NCBI RefSeq assembly: GCF_019668505.1
Contig: NZ_AP024371.1
Coordinates: forward strand, 496,001-560,000
Direction of reading: 5' to 3'
Length of the DNA: 64,000 bases
Source of the DNA: Borrelia miyamotoi
Lineage (GTDB): Bacteria; Spirochaetota; Spirochaetia; Borreliales; Borreliaceae
Position numbers and translations under genes: made by a program. Of this stretch, positions 1 to 9,235 are shown piece after piece; the stretch's first letter is position 1, and every line of letters starts with the position of its first letter. Below the pieces are notes generated by a model that ran no database searches, was not told the origin of the DNA, and was given only the letters and a program-made list of their open reading frames with translations.

Positions 1-670
1 TTCAGCTTTTGGAGCTATGTCAAATCCTGATGATCCTGAAGCTACAAAATGTATAAAAGAACTTCTTGAATCTATGGATAATTATTTTGATCTTCCTGCA
101 AGGGATATTGATAAACCATTTTTGCTTGCTGTTGAAGATGTTTTCTCTATTTCTGGACGTGGTACTGTTGCTACTGGTCGTATTGAAAGAGGTGTTATTA
201 AGGTTGGGCAAGAAGTGGAAATTGTTGGAATTAGAGAAACTAGGAAAACAACTGTTACTGGTGTTGAAATGTTTCAAAAGATTCTTGAACAAGGTCAAGC
301 AGGAGATAATGTTGGTCTTTTGCTAAGAGGTGTTGATAAGAAGGATATTGAAAGGGGTCAAGTTATTGCTGCTATTGGTACAATTACTCCTCATCAAAAG
401 TTTAAGGCTTCTATATATTGTTTAACTAAGGAAGAAGGTGGAAGGCATAAGCCATTTTTTTCAGGATATAGACCACAGTTTTTTTTCAGAACCACGGATG
501 TTACTGGCATGGTTAATTTAGAGGGTAAGGAAATGGTTATGCCTGGAGATAATGTTGATATTGTTGTCGAACTTATATCCTCAATAGCAATGGATAAAAA
601 TGTTGAGTTTGCTGTTAGAGAAGGTGGTAGGACAGTTGCTTCAGGAAGAATTCTTGAGATATTAGAATAG
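1..670 (+). CDS. tuf: Elongation factor Tu, 5' end cut off by window
   Basis: EF-Tu carries aminoacyl-tRNA to the ribosome as a GTP complex. The frame is open from base 2, and the first visible residues ([14 protein letters not shown]) lie near the end of the GTPase domain. About 222 of roughly 400 residues are present. Domain 2 begins near [17 protein letters not shown] and contains GRIERG. Domain 3 ends with the usual [13 protein letters not shown]. The gene lies 47 nt before rpsJ, so it probably heads or shares the S10 transcript. The promoter is outside the window. Identity is certain. Confidence 0.97.
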   Translation, partial: SAFGAMSNPDDPEATKCIKELLESMDNYFDLPARDIDKPFLLAVEDVFSISGRGTVATGRIERGVIKVGQEVEIVGIRETRKTTVTGVEMFQKILEQGQAGDNVGLLLRGVDKKDIERGQVIAAIGTITPHQKFKASIYCLTKEEGGRHKPFFSGYRPQFFFRTTDVTGMVNLEGKEMVMPGDNVDIVVELISSIAMDKNVEFAVREGGRTVASGRILEILE

Positions 671-677
671 TGTAAAG

Positions 678-702
678 TTTAGAGAGCTTTTTTATCTCTA
701 AA
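678..702 (+). promoter_or_regulatory. Stem-loop between tuf and rpsJ
   Basis: TTTAGAGA (678-685) and TCTCTAAA (695-702) form a perfect 8-bp stem around a 9-nt T-rich loop. It begins 8 nt after the tuf stop and ends shortly before the rpsJ Shine-Dalgarno. There is no U-run after the stem, so it looks more like a processing or attenuation element than a full terminator. Confidence 0.4.
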
Positions 703-717
703 GCTTAGGAGAATAAA

Positions 718-1029
718 TTGATTACTAAAGATAAGATACGAGTAAGGCTTTTTAGTTTTGATGTTAAAATATTAGATCAGAGTGCTGAGTCTATTGTTAG
801 AGCTGTTCATAAGTCAAAGGCTAAAATTAAAGGTCCTATTCCTTTGCCGACAAAGATAAAGAAATATACTGTTTTACGTTCTCCTCATGTTAATAAAAAA
901 TCAAGAGAACAGTTTGAAATGAGAACTCATAAGAGGCTTATTGATATTTTAGAGCCTACTTCTGCTTTAATGGACTCTTTGATGAAATTGGAGCTTCCTG
1001 CAGGAGTGGAAGTTGATATTAAGCAGTAA
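718..1029 (+). CDS. rpsJ: 30S ribosomal protein S10
   Basis: S10 sits in the 30S head and is the NusE antitermination partner. The 103-residue product has the family length and typical core segments such as [16 protein letters not shown] and [19 protein letters not shown]. Translation starts at TTG, preceded by TTAGGAGA at a good distance. It opens the classical S10 order S10-L3-L4-L23-L2. No S10-type leader regulated by L4 is recognisable in the short 47-nt gap after tuf. Confidence 0.97.
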   Translation: MITKDKIRVRLFSFDVKILDQSAESIVRAVHKSKAKIKGPIPLPTKIKKYTVLRSPHVNKKSREQFEMRTHKRLIDILEPTSALMDSLMKLELPAGVEVDIKQ

Positions 1030-1065
1030 AATAGATTTTTTAAGTTATGAATTTGAGGTGTTTTA

Positions 1066-1695
1066 ATGTTGGGATTGATAGGAAAAAAAGTTGGCATGAC
1101 GCAGGTCTTTCAAGATAATGGGGTTGTGGTGCCTGTGACGGTAATAGAATTTGAGCCCAATTATGTTATAGGAAAAAAAACAGTAGAAAGAGATGGATAT
1201 GATGCCCTCATAATGGGTTCAGTTGATCTTAAGAGTTCTAAGATTTCAAAGCCTATAAAAGGTCAATATAAAATCCTAGAGAATATTGAGCCTAAAAGAT
1301 ATGTTATAGAATTTAAGGGACTTAAAGGTTATGAGGCGGGTGATGAGATTGGTCTTGATGCTTTTAGAGCGATTAAGTATGTAGATATTACTGGTATTAC
1401 TAAGGGTAAGGGTTTTCAAGGGGCTATGAAGAGGCATAATTTTAGTGGTGGTCCATCTTCTCATGGTTCTAAGTTTCATAGACATCTTGGTGGTACCGGG
1501 CAAGCTACTACACCTGCTAGAACTTTTAAGGGAACTAAAATGGCTGGCAGAATGGGTGGTGAGCAGCAAACTATTCAAAATCTTGAAATTGTTTTTATTG
1601 ATGAGGATAAAAGAGCCATTTTGGTAAAAGGAGCTGTGCCAGGGGTCAAGGGTTCTTTTGTTATTGTTAAAAGGGCAAAAAAAGTGGGTGTTTAG
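1066..1695 (+). CDS. rplC: 50S ribosomal protein L3
   Basis: L3 nucleates 50S assembly, and its extended loop reaches the peptidyl-transferase centre. The protein has 209 residues and starts MLGLIGKKVGMTQVF, the family signature start. The central tip carries GGPSSHGSKFHR and HLGGTGQ; the final Gln is the residue methylated in many bacteria. The stop is one base from the rplD start, so translation of the two is probably coupled. Confidence 0.97.
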   Translation: MLGLIGKKVGMTQVFQDNGVVVPVTVIEFEPNYVIGKKTVERDGYDALIMGSVDLKSSKISKPIKGQYKILENIEPKRYVIEFKGLKGYEAGDEIGLDAFRAIKYVDITGITKGKGFQGAMKRHNFSGGPSSHGSKFHRHLGGTGQATTPARTFKGTKMAGRMGGEQQTIQNLEIVFIDEDKRAILVKGAVPGVKGSFVIVKRAKKVGV

Positions 1696-1696
1696 T

Positions 1697-2326
1697 ATGG
1701 AAAAGAGAGTTTTTTCTAAGGATGGACAAGAACTTCGATTTATAGATTTAGAGGATAGAGTTTTTAATATAGATGTTAGTTATGGTTCTATATATAATGC
1801 TATTAATAATGAGCTAGCTAATCTTAGAGTTGGAACAGCTTCAACTAAGACTAGAGCTGAGGTTAGGGGTAGTTCAAAGAAGCCTTGGAAACAAAAAGGT
1901 ACAGGACGTGCAAGGGTTGGTACTAAGAGAAATCCAATTTGGGTTGGTGGAGGTATAGCTTTAGGACCAAAACCAAGGGACTATAGTTATAAGCTTCCAA
2001 AGAAGGTTAAAAGACTTGCTTTTAAATCTGTTCTTAGTCTCTTTGCATCTGCAGAAGATAAATTTAAGGTTGTTGAAAATTTTACTATTGAATCAGGAAA
2101 GACAAAAGAGCTTACATTGATAATAAAGAATTTTATAAAGACTAATGGAAAAACAGTTATTTTATTGGGTAATGATGATCAGATGATTAAAAGAGCGGGA
2201 AGGAATATAAGGGATTTAAAGATTTTATCTTTTAATAGACTTAGAGTTGTTGATTTATTTTATGCTAAAAATTTAATAGCTCTTGAGTCTGCTATTAATG
2301 GGCTTAATGATCTTTATGTTAAATAA
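1697..2326 (+). CDS. rplD: 50S ribosomal protein L4
   Basis: L4 binds 23S rRNA and lines the exit tunnel. The start chosen is ATG 1697 (MEKRVFSKDGQ), one base after the rplC stop. The frame is open further upstream, but only across the 3' end of rplC. The product is 209 residues. The tunnel loop is visible near residues 55-75, with RGSSKKPWKQKGTGRAR. In enterobacteria L4 represses its own operon; nothing in this sequence shows that here. Confidence 0.96.
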   Translation: MEKRVFSKDGQELRFIDLEDRVFNIDVSYGSIYNAINNELANLRVGTASTKTRAEVRGSSKKPWKQKGTGRARVGTKRNPIWVGGGIALGPKPRDYSYKLPKKVKRLAFKSVLSLFASAEDKFKVVENFTIESGKTKELTLIIKNFIKTNGKTVILLGNDDQMIKRAGRNIRDLKILSFNRLRVVDLFYAKNLIALESAINGLNDLYVK

Positions 2327-2353
2327 GATTATAATGGATGTTAAGGATGAGTT

Positions 2354-2653
2354 ATGATGAAAGCTTATGATATAATAATTTCGCCTATGCTTACTGAGAA
2401 AACTAATATTCAGCGAGAAAATATGAATGTTTATACTTTTAAAGTTAGAAAGCAAGCAAATAAGAAAGAAGTTGGTGTTGCGATTAAAGAGCTTTTTAAT
2501 GTTACTCCAGTATCATGTAATTTGCTTAATGTCAAAAGCAAGGTTAAGACAGTTGTTTCAAGAAAAGGTTATCCTATTGGCAAAGGGAAAACTTCTTCAT
2601 GGAAAAAAGCATATGTTTATCTTAAAAAAGAAGATAAGATAGATATTTTTTAG
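2354..2653 (+). CDS. rplW: 50S ribosomal protein L23
   Basis: L23 lies at the tunnel exit, where it docks trigger factor and SRP. The product is 99 residues with the usual early motif ISPMLTEKTN and a GYPIGKGKTSSWKKAYV tail. Two adjacent ATGs (2354 and 2357) are possible starts. AAGGATGAG lies 7-10 nt upstream, so the choice changes only one residue. Confidence 0.96.
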   Translation: MMKAYDIIISPMLTEKTNIQRENMNVYTFKVRKQANKKEVGVAIKELFNVTPVSCNLLNVKSKVKTVVSRKGYPIGKGKTSSWKKAYVYLKKEDKIDIF

Positions 2654-2674
2654 TGGTTTTGGAGAAAGGAAAAT

Positions 2675-3508
2675 ATGGGTATTAAAACTTATAGGCCAAA
2701 AACTTCGTCTTTGCGTTATAAGACAACTTTATCTTTTGATGATTTAAGTAAGGGTAATAGCCCTTTGAAGTCTTTAACTAAGGGGAAGGTATCTAGGGCT
2801 GGAAGAGATTCTTCTGGAAGAATTAGTGTTAGAAGAAGGGGTGGAGGACATAAAAGACGGTATAGGGAAATTGACTTCGGAAGAAGAGATAAGTTTGATA
2901 TACCTGCTCGAGTTGTGTCTATTGAATATGATCCAAATAGAAGTTCTAATATAGCTTTACTTGTTTATAAGGATGGAGATAAAAGATATATTATTGCTCC
3001 TAAAGGCATTAAAGTAGGTGATGTTTTACAAAGTGGTCCAAATGCTCCAATAAGGGTTGGCAATTCTTTGCCGCTTGAAAATATTCCTGTTGGTAAGGCA
3101 GTACATAACATTGAACTTAATGTTGGAAGAGGTGGACAGCTTGTAAGAGGTGCTGGGGGATATGCCATGGTGCTTGCTTCCGAGGGAAATTATGTAACGG
3201 TTAAGCTTCCATCAGGTGAGGTTCGCATGGTTTTTAAGAAATGCATGGCAACTCTTGGAGAAGTTGGGAATGAAAATTATATTAATGTTTCTATTGGTAA
3301 GGCTGGTAAGAGTAGATGGCTTGGTAAAAGGCCTAAGGTAAGAGGTGTTGCAATGAATCCTGTCGATCATCCACATGGAGGTGGTGAGGGTAAGACTTCT
3401 GGTGGTCGTCATCCTGTATCTCCTTGGGGTCAGCCAACTAAGGGATATAAGACACGGAAAAAACATAAGTACTCAGACAAGTTTATTATTAAAAGAAGAA
3501 ATAAGTAG
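2675..3508 (+). CDS. rplB: 50S ribosomal protein L2
   Basis: L2 is a primary 23S rRNA binder needed for subunit joining and peptidyl transfer. The protein has the normal 277 residues and begins [12 protein letters not shown]. The signature [16 protein letters not shown] near residue 225 contains the essential His. The C-terminus is basic ([19 protein letters not shown]). AGAAAGGA precedes the ATG. Confidence 0.98.
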   Translation: MGIKTYRPKTSSLRYKTTLSFDDLSKGNSPLKSLTKGKVSRAGRDSSGRISVRRRGGGHKRRYREIDFGRRDKFDIPARVVSIEYDPNRSSNIALLVYKDGDKRYIIAPKGIKVGDVLQSGPNAPIRVGNSLPLENIPVGKAVHNIELNVGRGGQLVRGAGGYAMVLASEGNYVTVKLPSGEVRMVFKKCMATLGEVGNENYINVSIGKAGKSRWLGKRPKVRGVAMNPVDHPHGGGEGKTSGGRHPVSPWGQPTKGYKTRKKHKYSDKFIIKRRNK

Positions 3509-3517
3509 GAGTGTATA

Positions 3518-3796
3518 GTGGCAAGATCTATTAAAAAAGGACCTTTTATAGAAAAAAGTCTTTATAAAAAAGTTTTGGCATCTTATGGCAAAGATAAAAG
3601 GGTGGTCATTAAAACTTATTCTAGAGCCTCGACAATAATTCCTGAGATGGTAAGTCTTACTATATCTGTTTACAATGGAAAGTCTTTTATTCCTGTGTAT
3701 ATTACTGAAGATCTTGTTGGGCATAAACTTGGTGAATTTTCGCCTACACGGATTTTTAGGGGACATGCTAAATCAGATAAAAAGGGAAGGAAGTGA
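3518..3796 (+). CDS. rpsS: 30S ribosomal protein S19
   Basis: S19 is a 30S head protein that pairs with S13 near the A-site finger. It has 92 residues and starts [11 protein letters not shown] at a GTG with TAGGAG upstream. The conserved segment [19 protein letters not shown] is intact. Nine bases separate it from rplB and five from the rplV start used here. Confidence 0.97.
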   Translation: MARSIKKGPFIEKSLYKKVLASYGKDKRVVIKTYSRASTIIPEMVSLTISVYNGKSFIPVYITEDLVGHKLGEFSPTRIFRGHAKSDKKGRK

Positions 3797-3801
3797 AGTT
3801 T

Positions 3802-4164
3802 ATGTTTGTTAATAGAAGATATACTGCAAGAGGTAAGAATTTGCCATCTTCTCCAAAAAAAGTAAGGCCTATTGCCGATAACATACGAGGCAAGCCTTAT
3901 ACTGAAGCTGTTGCAATACTTTGTTCTATGCCCAATAAAGGTGCTAAACTTTTGTGTAAGGTAATCAAATCAGCAGCATCGAATGCTATTTATCATAATA
4001 GAAATCTTTCTGAGGATATGATATTTGTAAAAACAGTAATGGTGGATGATGGAAGAAGACGTAGGAGCATTTGGCCTAGAGCTAGAGGCAGGGCAGATAA
4101 GCTTATTAACAGAAGTTGTCATATTTTTGTTGAAGTTTATGAAAAGATGTATGGTGGAGAATAA
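3802..4164 (+). CDS. rplV: 50S ribosomal protein L22
   Basis: L22 contacts all 23S rRNA domains, and its beta-hairpin lines the exit tunnel. I use ATG 3802 (MFVNRRYTARGK), which lies about 9 nt after GGAAGGAAG. An in-frame GTG at 3793 overlaps the rpsS stop and would add three residues. The product is 120 residues. The hairpin tip RRRRSIWPRARGRAD lies near residues 85-100. Confidence 0.95.
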   Translation: MFVNRRYTARGKNLPSSPKKVRPIADNIRGKPYTEAVAILCSMPNKGAKLLCKVIKSAASNAIYHNRNLSEDMIFVKTVMVDDGRRRRSIWPRARGRADKLINRSCHIFVEVYEKMYGGE

Positions 4165-4167
4165 GAT

Positions 4168-4944
4168 ATGGGTCAAAAAGTACATCCTTACAGTTTAAGA
4201 CTTAAAATTAATAAGGACTGGAAATCAAAGTGGTATTTTGATAAAAAATTATATTCTGAGGTTCTTCATGAAGATTTCTTAATAAGACGGGAAACTATGA
4301 AATTTCTTAAAGGAATTAGGTTTGATATTTCCGATATAGAGATTATTAGAAACAATCTTCAAAGAGTAACAGTGGTAATTTTTACTCCAAGGCCTGGTTC
4401 TGTTATTGGTGTTAAGGGAGCTAATCTTGAAAAAATTGGACAATTGTTAACTAGAACAATATCTAAAAAAATTAATATTAAAATAAAAGAGATTAAGAAA
4501 CCGGAATTTGATGCACAAATTGTTGCTAATGGGATAGCAAAGCAGCTGGAAAATAGAGCTTCTTATAGAAAGCTTTTAAAATCTACACTTTTATCTTCCA
4601 TTTCCAAAGGTATTCAAGGTGTAAAAATTAAAGTTTCAGGCAGGCTTGGAGGAGCTGAGATCGCCAGAAGTTTTGAAGTGAAAGAAGGTCGAATTCCTTT
4701 GCATACTCTTAGAGCTAATATAGACTATGGTTTTGCTGAAGCTCATACAACTTATGGTGTTCTTGGTGTTAAAGTTTGGCTATTTAAGGGAGAAATTTTA
4801 GGAAAGCAGACTAATTCAGATGCTGGTCAGGTGATTAACAGGAAACCTTTAAAAGATAAGCGGGAGCCTTTTGGTAAGAGTATGTTTGATGATAAGAGTA
4901 GAAAAGTTTTAAATGACGATAGGTTTTCTAAAGAAAAATTATAA
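4168..4944 (+). CDS. rpsC: 30S ribosomal protein S3
   Basis: S3 lies at the mRNA entry tunnel of the 30S head. The product is 258 residues: an N-terminal region, a KH type II domain with GSVIGVKGANLEKI near residues 70-85, and a C-terminal domain with GRLGGAEIARSFEVKEGRIP. It starts MGQKVHPYSLRL. After the TAA at 4942-4944 the same frame stays open for 17 more codons to a second TAA (4996-4998), with a lysine-rich S3-like tail. This may be a shortened C-terminus. Confidence 0.96.
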   Translation: MGQKVHPYSLRLKINKDWKSKWYFDKKLYSEVLHEDFLIRRETMKFLKGIRFDISDIEIIRNNLQRVTVVIFTPRPGSVIGVKGANLEKIGQLLTRTISKKINIKIKEIKKPEFDAQIVANGIAKQLENRASYRKLLKSTLLSSISKGIQGVKIKVSGRLGGAEIARSFEVKEGRIPLHTLRANIDYGFAEAHTTYGVLGVKVWLFKGEILGKQTNSDAGQVINRKPLKDKREPFGKSMFDDKSRKVLNDDRFSKEKL

Positions 4945-5018
4945 CTTGGAGCTATATCCAGAAATGATTTTAAAAAGAAAAATGGTTCTGATGTTTAAGA
5001 ATCTTTAAGGAGCGTTAA

Positions 5019-5435
5019 ATGTTAAGTCCTAAGAAGGTTAAGTATAGAAAGAAGCAAAGAGGAAGACTGTCAGGAGAAGCTCAAAAAGGTAACAGAATAT
5101 CTTTTGGAGAGTATGGACTTGTTTCTCTTGAGACATATTTTATTACTGCAAGGCAAATTGAAGCTGCTCGTATTGCTATGACTCGTAAAGTTAAAAGGGG
5201 GGGTAAAATTTGGATTAGAATATTTCCAGATATACCTTATACTAAGAAGCCAGCTGAGACAAGAATGGGTAAAGGTAAGGGAGGTGTAGATCATTGGAAT
5301 GCTCCTGTTAAACTTGGAACTGTTATGTTTGAGATGGCTGGGGTGTCTAGAGAACTTGCAGAGGAAGCTATGATGCTTGCTAGTTATAAGCTACCGGTTA
5401 AAACTATATTTGTGATAAGGCGAGATTTGAGGTGA
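5019..5435 (+). CDS. rplP: 50S ribosomal protein L16
   Basis: L16 helps position A-site tRNA in the 50S. The product has the usual 138 residues, starting [16 protein letters not shown]. The segment [21 protein letters not shown] contains the Arg hydroxylated in some bacteria. The 74-nt gap after rpsC is the longest in this part of the cluster. AAGGAGCG precedes the ATG. Confidence 0.97.
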   Translation: MLSPKKVKYRKKQRGRLSGEAQKGNRISFGEYGLVSLETYFITARQIEAARIAMTRKVKRGGKIWIRIFPDIPYTKKPAETRMGKGKGGVDHWNAPVKLGTVMFEMAGVSRELAEEAMMLASYKLPVKTIFVIRRDLR

Positions 5436-5438
5436 GTT

Positions 5439-5639
5439 ATGTTAAAAAAATTTAGGGATCTTACTCTTGAAGATATGAAAGCTAAGATATTAGCTTTAAA
5501 AAAGGAATATATGGACTTAAGGTTTAAGGTTGTAGTTGGTCATGTTGAGAATCCTTTAAAAAAAAGAGAACTGAAACGAGATATTGCAAGGCTTAATACA
5601 ATCATTCATGAGTATGAAATTGGGATTAGGAAGGTTTAA
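5439..5639 (+). CDS. rpmC: 50S ribosomal protein L29
   Basis: L29 is a small two-helix protein next to L23 at the tunnel exit. The product is 66 residues, with the typical [20 protein letters not shown] and [13 protein letters not shown] ([10 protein letters not shown]) segments. It starts three bases after the rplP stop and ends five before rpsQ. Confidence 0.95.
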   Translation: MLKKFRDLTLEDMKAKILALKKEYMDLRFKVVVGHVENPLKKRELKRDIARLNTIIHEYEIGIRKV

Positions 5640-5644
5640 ACATT

Positions 5645-5899
5645 ATGGCAAAAGAAAATAAGAAAGAGCTGATTGGAAAGGTTGTTAGTGATAAGATGAG
5701 TAAAACCATAGTTGTTGAAGTTGTTCAAAGAAAAATGCATCCTATCTACCATAAGTATTTAAAAGTTAGCAGAAGAGTGAAAGCGCATGATGAGAGAGAA
5801 GAATCAAAACTTGGAGATACAGTGAAAATTATTGAGGCTAGGCCTGTTAGTAAAGAAAAAAGATGGATGCTTGTTGAAATCTTGGAGAAGTCAAAGTAA
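5645..5899 (+). CDS. rpsQ: 30S ribosomal protein S17
   Basis: S17 is an OB-fold primary 16S rRNA binder. The 84-residue protein contains the family signature [16 protein letters not shown] and [19 protein letters not shown], followed by [18 protein letters not shown]. Length and order are normal. Confidence 0.97.
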   Translation: MAKENKKELIGKVVSDKMSKTIVVEVVQRKMHPIYHKYLKVSRRVKAHDEREESKLGDTVKIIEARPVSKEKRWMLVEILEKSK

Positions 5900-5929
5900 T
5901 TTCAGTTATTTTTTAGAGGAGGTTAATTT

Positions 5930-6298
5930 ATGGTACAGGTTCAGACATATTTAACGGTTGCTGACAATACAGGTGGCAAGATAGCACAGTGCATAAAAGT
6001 TCTTGGTGGAAGTAAAAAGCGATATGCTAGGGTTGGAGATATAATAGTTGTTGCTGTAAAGCAAGCAATTCCCAATTCACCTATTAAGAAAGGAGAGGTG
6101 CATAAGGCTGTAGTTGTTAGAACATCAAAGGAGATAAGGCGTAAAAATGGGACTTATGTTAGATTTGATGATAATGCATGTGTTATACTTGATGCTAATT
6201 TGAATCCAAGAGGTAAAAGAGTTTTTGGACCTGTTGCAAGAGAGTTAAGAGATGCTAACTTTATGAAAGTTGTCTCATTAGCATCAGAGGTAATATAA
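5930..6298 (+). CDS. rplN: 50S ribosomal protein L14
   Basis: L14 sits at the subunit interface and forms intersubunit bridges with 16S rRNA. The product has 122 residues and starts [17 protein letters not shown], with the conserved [23 protein letters not shown] core. A strong AGAGGAGG lies upstream. It begins the spc-type part of the cluster, 30 nt after rpsQ. Confidence 0.98.
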   Translation: MVQVQTYLTVADNTGGKIAQCIKVLGGSKKRYARVGDIIVVAVKQAIPNSPIKKGEVHKAVVVRTSKEIRRKNGTYVRFDDNACVILDANLNPRGKRVFGPVARELRDANFMKVVSLASEVI

Positions 6299-6309
6299 GG
6301 GGCTTATTT

Positions 6310-6615
6310 ATGAAGACAAAATTGAAAGTAGGTGACAATATAAAGATTCTTTGTGGTAAAGATAAAGGTAAAACGGGCGAAATTGTTAACATAGATAGAA
6401 AAAATTTTAAGGTTATTATTAAGTCTTGTAATATGGTGAAGAAAGTTGTTAAGGCAAGAACGCCTCAAGAAAAGAGCAAAATAATTGATAAGGAAGCACC
6501 TATAGATATTTCAAATGTAATGTTATTTTCAAGTGGTGTATCTTCAAGAATAGGCATTAGATTTGAAAATGATGAAAAAAAGAGGTACCTTAAAAAGAAT
6601 GGGGAGAATGTTTAG
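6310..6615 (+). CDS. rplX: 50S ribosomal protein L24
   Basis: L24 initiates 50S assembly and has a KOW fold. The KOW motif is visible at the start: [20 protein letters not shown]. The product is 101 residues, and [27 protein letters not shown] follows the family pattern when read in short blocks. Three bases separate it from rplE. Confidence 0.96.
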   Translation: MKTKLKVGDNIKILCGKDKGKTGEIVNIDRKNFKVIIKSCNMVKKVVKARTPQEKSKIIDKEAPIDISNVMLFSSGVSSRIGIRFENDEKKRYLKKNGENV

Positions 6616-6618
6616 CTT

Positions 6619-7167
6619 ATGAGTTATGTTCCTGAGTTAAAGAGGCATTATAAAGATATTGTTATAAAAGATCTTGTTAGTGAATTTCAATATAAATCTG
6701 TTATGCAAGTTCCAAAAGTAGAGAAAATTGTTGTTTCTATGGGAGTGGGTGATGCTGTTAAAAATAAAAAGCTTTTAGATTCAGCTGTTTTTGAACTTAG
6801 TCAAATTACTGGGCAAAAGGCTGTTAAGACAAAGGCTAAAAAGGCCATTGCTGGATTTAAAATTAGACAAGGTCAAGAAATAGGTGCTAAGGTTACACTT
6901 CGAGGTAATATTATGTATGAGTTTTTATATAAACTTATTAATTTAGCGTTACCCCGTGTTAAGGATTTTAGGGGCGTAAATGGCAATGCTTTTGATGGTA
7001 ATGGTAATTACTCTTTTGGAATAGCAGAGCAGATAATATTTTCTGAAATAGATTATGATAAAATAGAGAGGATATCTGGCTTGAATATTACAATAGTAAC
7101 TACGGCTTTAAATGACAGAGAGGGTAAAGCTTTGCTTGCTAAGTTTGGTATGCCATTTAGTAATTAA
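6619..7167 (+). CDS. rplE: 50S ribosomal protein L5
   Basis: L5 binds 5S rRNA in the central protuberance and contacts P-site tRNA. The product is 182 residues, of normal length. Typical segments are [27 protein letters not shown] and the C-terminal [25 protein letters not shown]. Confidence 0.97.
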   Translation: MSYVPELKRHYKDIVIKDLVSEFQYKSVMQVPKVEKIVVSMGVGDAVKNKKLLDSAVFELSQITGQKAVKTKAKKAIAGFKIRQGQEIGAKVTLRGNIMYEFLYKLINLALPRVKDFRGVNGNAFDGNGNYSFGIAEQIIFSEIDYDKIERISGLNITIVTTALNDREGKALLAKFGMPFSN

Positions 7168-7182
7168 GAGGAGTTTTTATTT

Positions 7183-7368
7183 ATGGCTAAAAAGTCAATG
7201 ATAGTTAAGGCCTTACGAAAGCCAAAATATAAAACAAGACAAAAAAATAGATGTAAATTATGTGGGCGTCCAAAGGGATATATGAGAGATTTTGGTATAT
7301 GTCGTATATGCTTTAGGCATCATGCATCTGCAGGACTAATTCCTGGTGTCTCAAAATCAAGCTGGTAA
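7183..7368 (+). CDS. rpsN: 30S ribosomal protein S14, zinc-binding short form
   Basis: S14 is a 30S head protein. This is the short type Z form (61 residues) with two CxxC pairs, [10 protein letters not shown] and CRICFRH, forming a zinc ribbon. It starts [16 protein letters not shown] and ends ISKSSW-like (VSKSSW). AGAGGAG lies upstream. Confidence 0.97.
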   Translation: MAKKSMIVKALRKPKYKTRQKNRCKLCGRPKGYMRDFGICRICFRHHASAGLIPGVSKSSW

Positions 7369-7379
7369 GGAGAGAGTTT

Positions 7380-7778
7380 ATGGCTGTTACACATTCAGTA
7401 GGAGATATGTTAACTAAGATAAGAAATGCAAGTAGAGTGAAGCATGAGTCTGTAGACTTAAAGATGTCTAAGATCAATAAGTCAATCTTGGAGCTTCTTA
7501 AAGAAGAAGGCTATATTAAGAATTATAATATCTTTGATAAGAAAGGTATTTCTTTTATTAAGGCAACACTTAATTATGATAGTAAAAGAAATCCGGCCAT
7601 AAATAGAATCGATGCTATTTCAACTCCTGGTAGAAAGGTTTATTCTTCATATAAAAATATGCCAAGAATAAAAAATGGATATGGTATCTTAATAGTATCT
7701 TCTTCAAAAGGTGTTATTACTGGTAAGCAAGCCAAAGATAATAAAGTAGGTGGTGAGCTCATTTGCTCAGTTTGGTAA
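7380..7778 (+). CDS. rpsH: 30S ribosomal protein S8
   Basis: S8 is a primary 16S rRNA binder; in enterobacteria it also represses the spc operon. The product is 132 residues, starting MAVTHSVGDMLTKIRNA. It carries the signature ISTPGRKVYSSYKNMPRIKNGYG in short blocks. The C-terminus GGELICSVW matches the family ending. Confidence 0.97.
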   Translation: MAVTHSVGDMLTKIRNASRVKHESVDLKMSKINKSILELLKEEGYIKNYNIFDKKGISFIKATLNYDSKRNPAINRIDAISTPGRKVYSSYKNMPRIKNGYGILIVSSSKGVITGKQAKDNKVGGELICSVW

Positions 7779-7798
7779 GGTTTAAGAGGTAGGTAAAT

Positions 7799-8341
7799 AT
7801 GTCACGTATTGGTAAACTTCCTATAAAAATAGTTGATTCTGTTAAAGTTGATATTAAGGATAATATAATAACAGTTGAGGGAAAGAGAGGCAAGTTAAGT
7901 CAAAAAATAGATAATAGCATTCAGGTTAAAGTTGCGGGTAACAATATTATTGTTGAACGTTCTTTTGATGATAAACAGACAAGAGCTTTTCATGGACTTT
8001 ATCGAAGCTTGATTTTTAATATGGTTAAAGGAGTGTCTGATGGATTTTCAAAATCTCTTACTATCAATGGTATAGGATATAGGGTTGAACAGCAAGGGAA
8101 TAGTCTTTTTTTGAATTTGGGGTATTCAACTCAATTTGAATATGTAATTCCGGAAGGAATTAGTGTTCGACTTGATGGTAATACCAAAATTGCTGTTGAG
8201 GGTATAAATAAGTGTAGAGTTGGTCAGGTTGCTGCTGAGATTAGAAGTTTAAAAGTTCCAGAGCCATATAAGGGAAAAGGAATTAAATATGATGATGAAG
8301 TAATCAGACGAAAAGTAGGAAAATCAGGGGTAAAAAAATAG
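7799..8341 (+). CDS. rplF: 50S ribosomal protein L6
   Basis: L6 lies near the sarcin-ricin loop and the factor-binding site. The product is 180 residues with two related alpha/beta halves. It starts MSRIGKLPIKI. The C-terminal signature PEPYKGKGIKYDDEVIRRKVGK is present; I read it in blocks around residues 153-175. Confidence 0.97.
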   Translation: MSRIGKLPIKIVDSVKVDIKDNIITVEGKRGKLSQKIDNSIQVKVAGNNIIVERSFDDKQTRAFHGLYRSLIFNMVKGVSDGFSKSLTINGIGYRVEQQGNSLFLNLGYSTQFEYVIPEGISVRLDGNTKIAVEGINKCRVGQVAAEIRSLKVPEPYKGKGIKYDDEVIRRKVGKSGVKK

Positions 8342-8358
8342 GTTCTAGGTGAGCATTT

Positions 8359-8718
8359 ATGAAAAAAGTAAGAGAAGCTGAAAAAAGAAATATAAAACGT
8401 AAAAAGAGAATAAGGGATAGAATTGGATTTGGTGTTGCTGATAGACCTAGAGTTACAGTTTTTAAATCCAATAGATATTTTTATGTTCAAGTTATTGATG
8501 ACATTGCCGGTCATACTCTTGCAAGTATTTCTACTATTGAAAAAGATCTTAAATTGAAAAAAAATGTTGTCGATGTAAAGAAACTTGGTGAAGTTCTTGC
8601 AAAAAAACTTAAGGATAAAAATATAAGCAAACTTATTTTTGATAGAAATGGTTATAAATATCATGGTCTTATTGCAAGTTTTGCAACTTCTTTGCGAGAA
8701 GCCGGTATTGATTTTTAG
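8359..8718 (+). CDS. rplR: 50S ribosomal protein L18
   Basis: L18 delivers 5S rRNA to the central protuberance. The product is 119 residues with a basic N-terminus ([18 protein letters not shown]), then [20 protein letters not shown]. It ends [12 protein letters not shown], close to the family's usual LREAGLEF. The rpsE Shine-Dalgarno immediately follows its stop. Confidence 0.97.
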   Translation: MKKVREAEKRNIKRKKRIRDRIGFGVADRPRVTVFKSNRYFYVQVIDDIAGHTLASISTIEKDLKLKKNVVDVKKLGEVLAKKLKDKNISKLIFDRNGYKYHGLIASFATSLREAGIDF

Positions 8719-8737
8719 GGAGGAGGAGGGAGTTATA

Positions 8738-9232
8738 GTGGAATCTCAAATTCATAAGAAGCAAATAGAGAAATTAATATCATTAAATAGAGTTACTAAG
8801 GTCGTAAAGGGTGGGAGAAGATTTTCTTTTTCTGCTTTTATGGTTGTTGGTAATGGAGAGGGGCAGGTTGGCTGGGGATTTGGTAAGGCTAATGATGCTA
8901 GTGATGCAATAAAGAAGAGTTTAACGAATGCTAGGAAAAATTTAAGGCTTGTTCCTATTAAGAAAGGGACTCTTCCTCATATGGTCATTGGAGATTTTAA
9001 AAAAGCTAAAGTTTTAATTAAACCAGCTACTCAAGGTACTGGTATTATTGCAGGTGGGCCTGTTCGTTCTGTCATGGAAGCTTTGGGAGTTCATGATATT
9101 TTGAGTAAATCTCTTGGTTCAAATAATTCTATGAATGTAGTAAAGGCGACGTTTAAAGCATTTGATTTGGTTTTAGATGCTAGGAAAGTAGCAAAGATAA
9201 GAGGTAAAACTTTAAAGACTTTATGGAGTTAG
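8738..9232 (+). CDS. rpsE: 30S ribosomal protein S5
   Basis: S5 works in decoding fidelity and helicase action at the mRNA entry. The start is GTG 8738 (MESQIHKKQIEK), behind a very strong GGGAGGAGGAGGGAG tract. The frame runs open upstream only through the rplR end. The product is 164 residues. The signature GGRRFSFSAFMVVGNGEGQVGWGFGKA spans residues 25-50. Confidence 0.96.
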   Translation: MESQIHKKQIEKLISLNRVTKVVKGGRRFSFSAFMVVGNGEGQVGWGFGKANDASDAIKKSLTNARKNLRLVPIKKGTLPHMVIGDFKKAKVLIKPATQGTGIIAGGPVRSVMEALGVHDILSKSLGSNNSMNVVKATFKAFDLVLDARKVAKIRGKTLKTLWS

Positions 9233-9235
9233 TTT

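Noticed and set aside
1276..1578. 100-codon minus-strand frame inside rplC
   Set aside because: It is a shadow of the L3 gene with no start signals.
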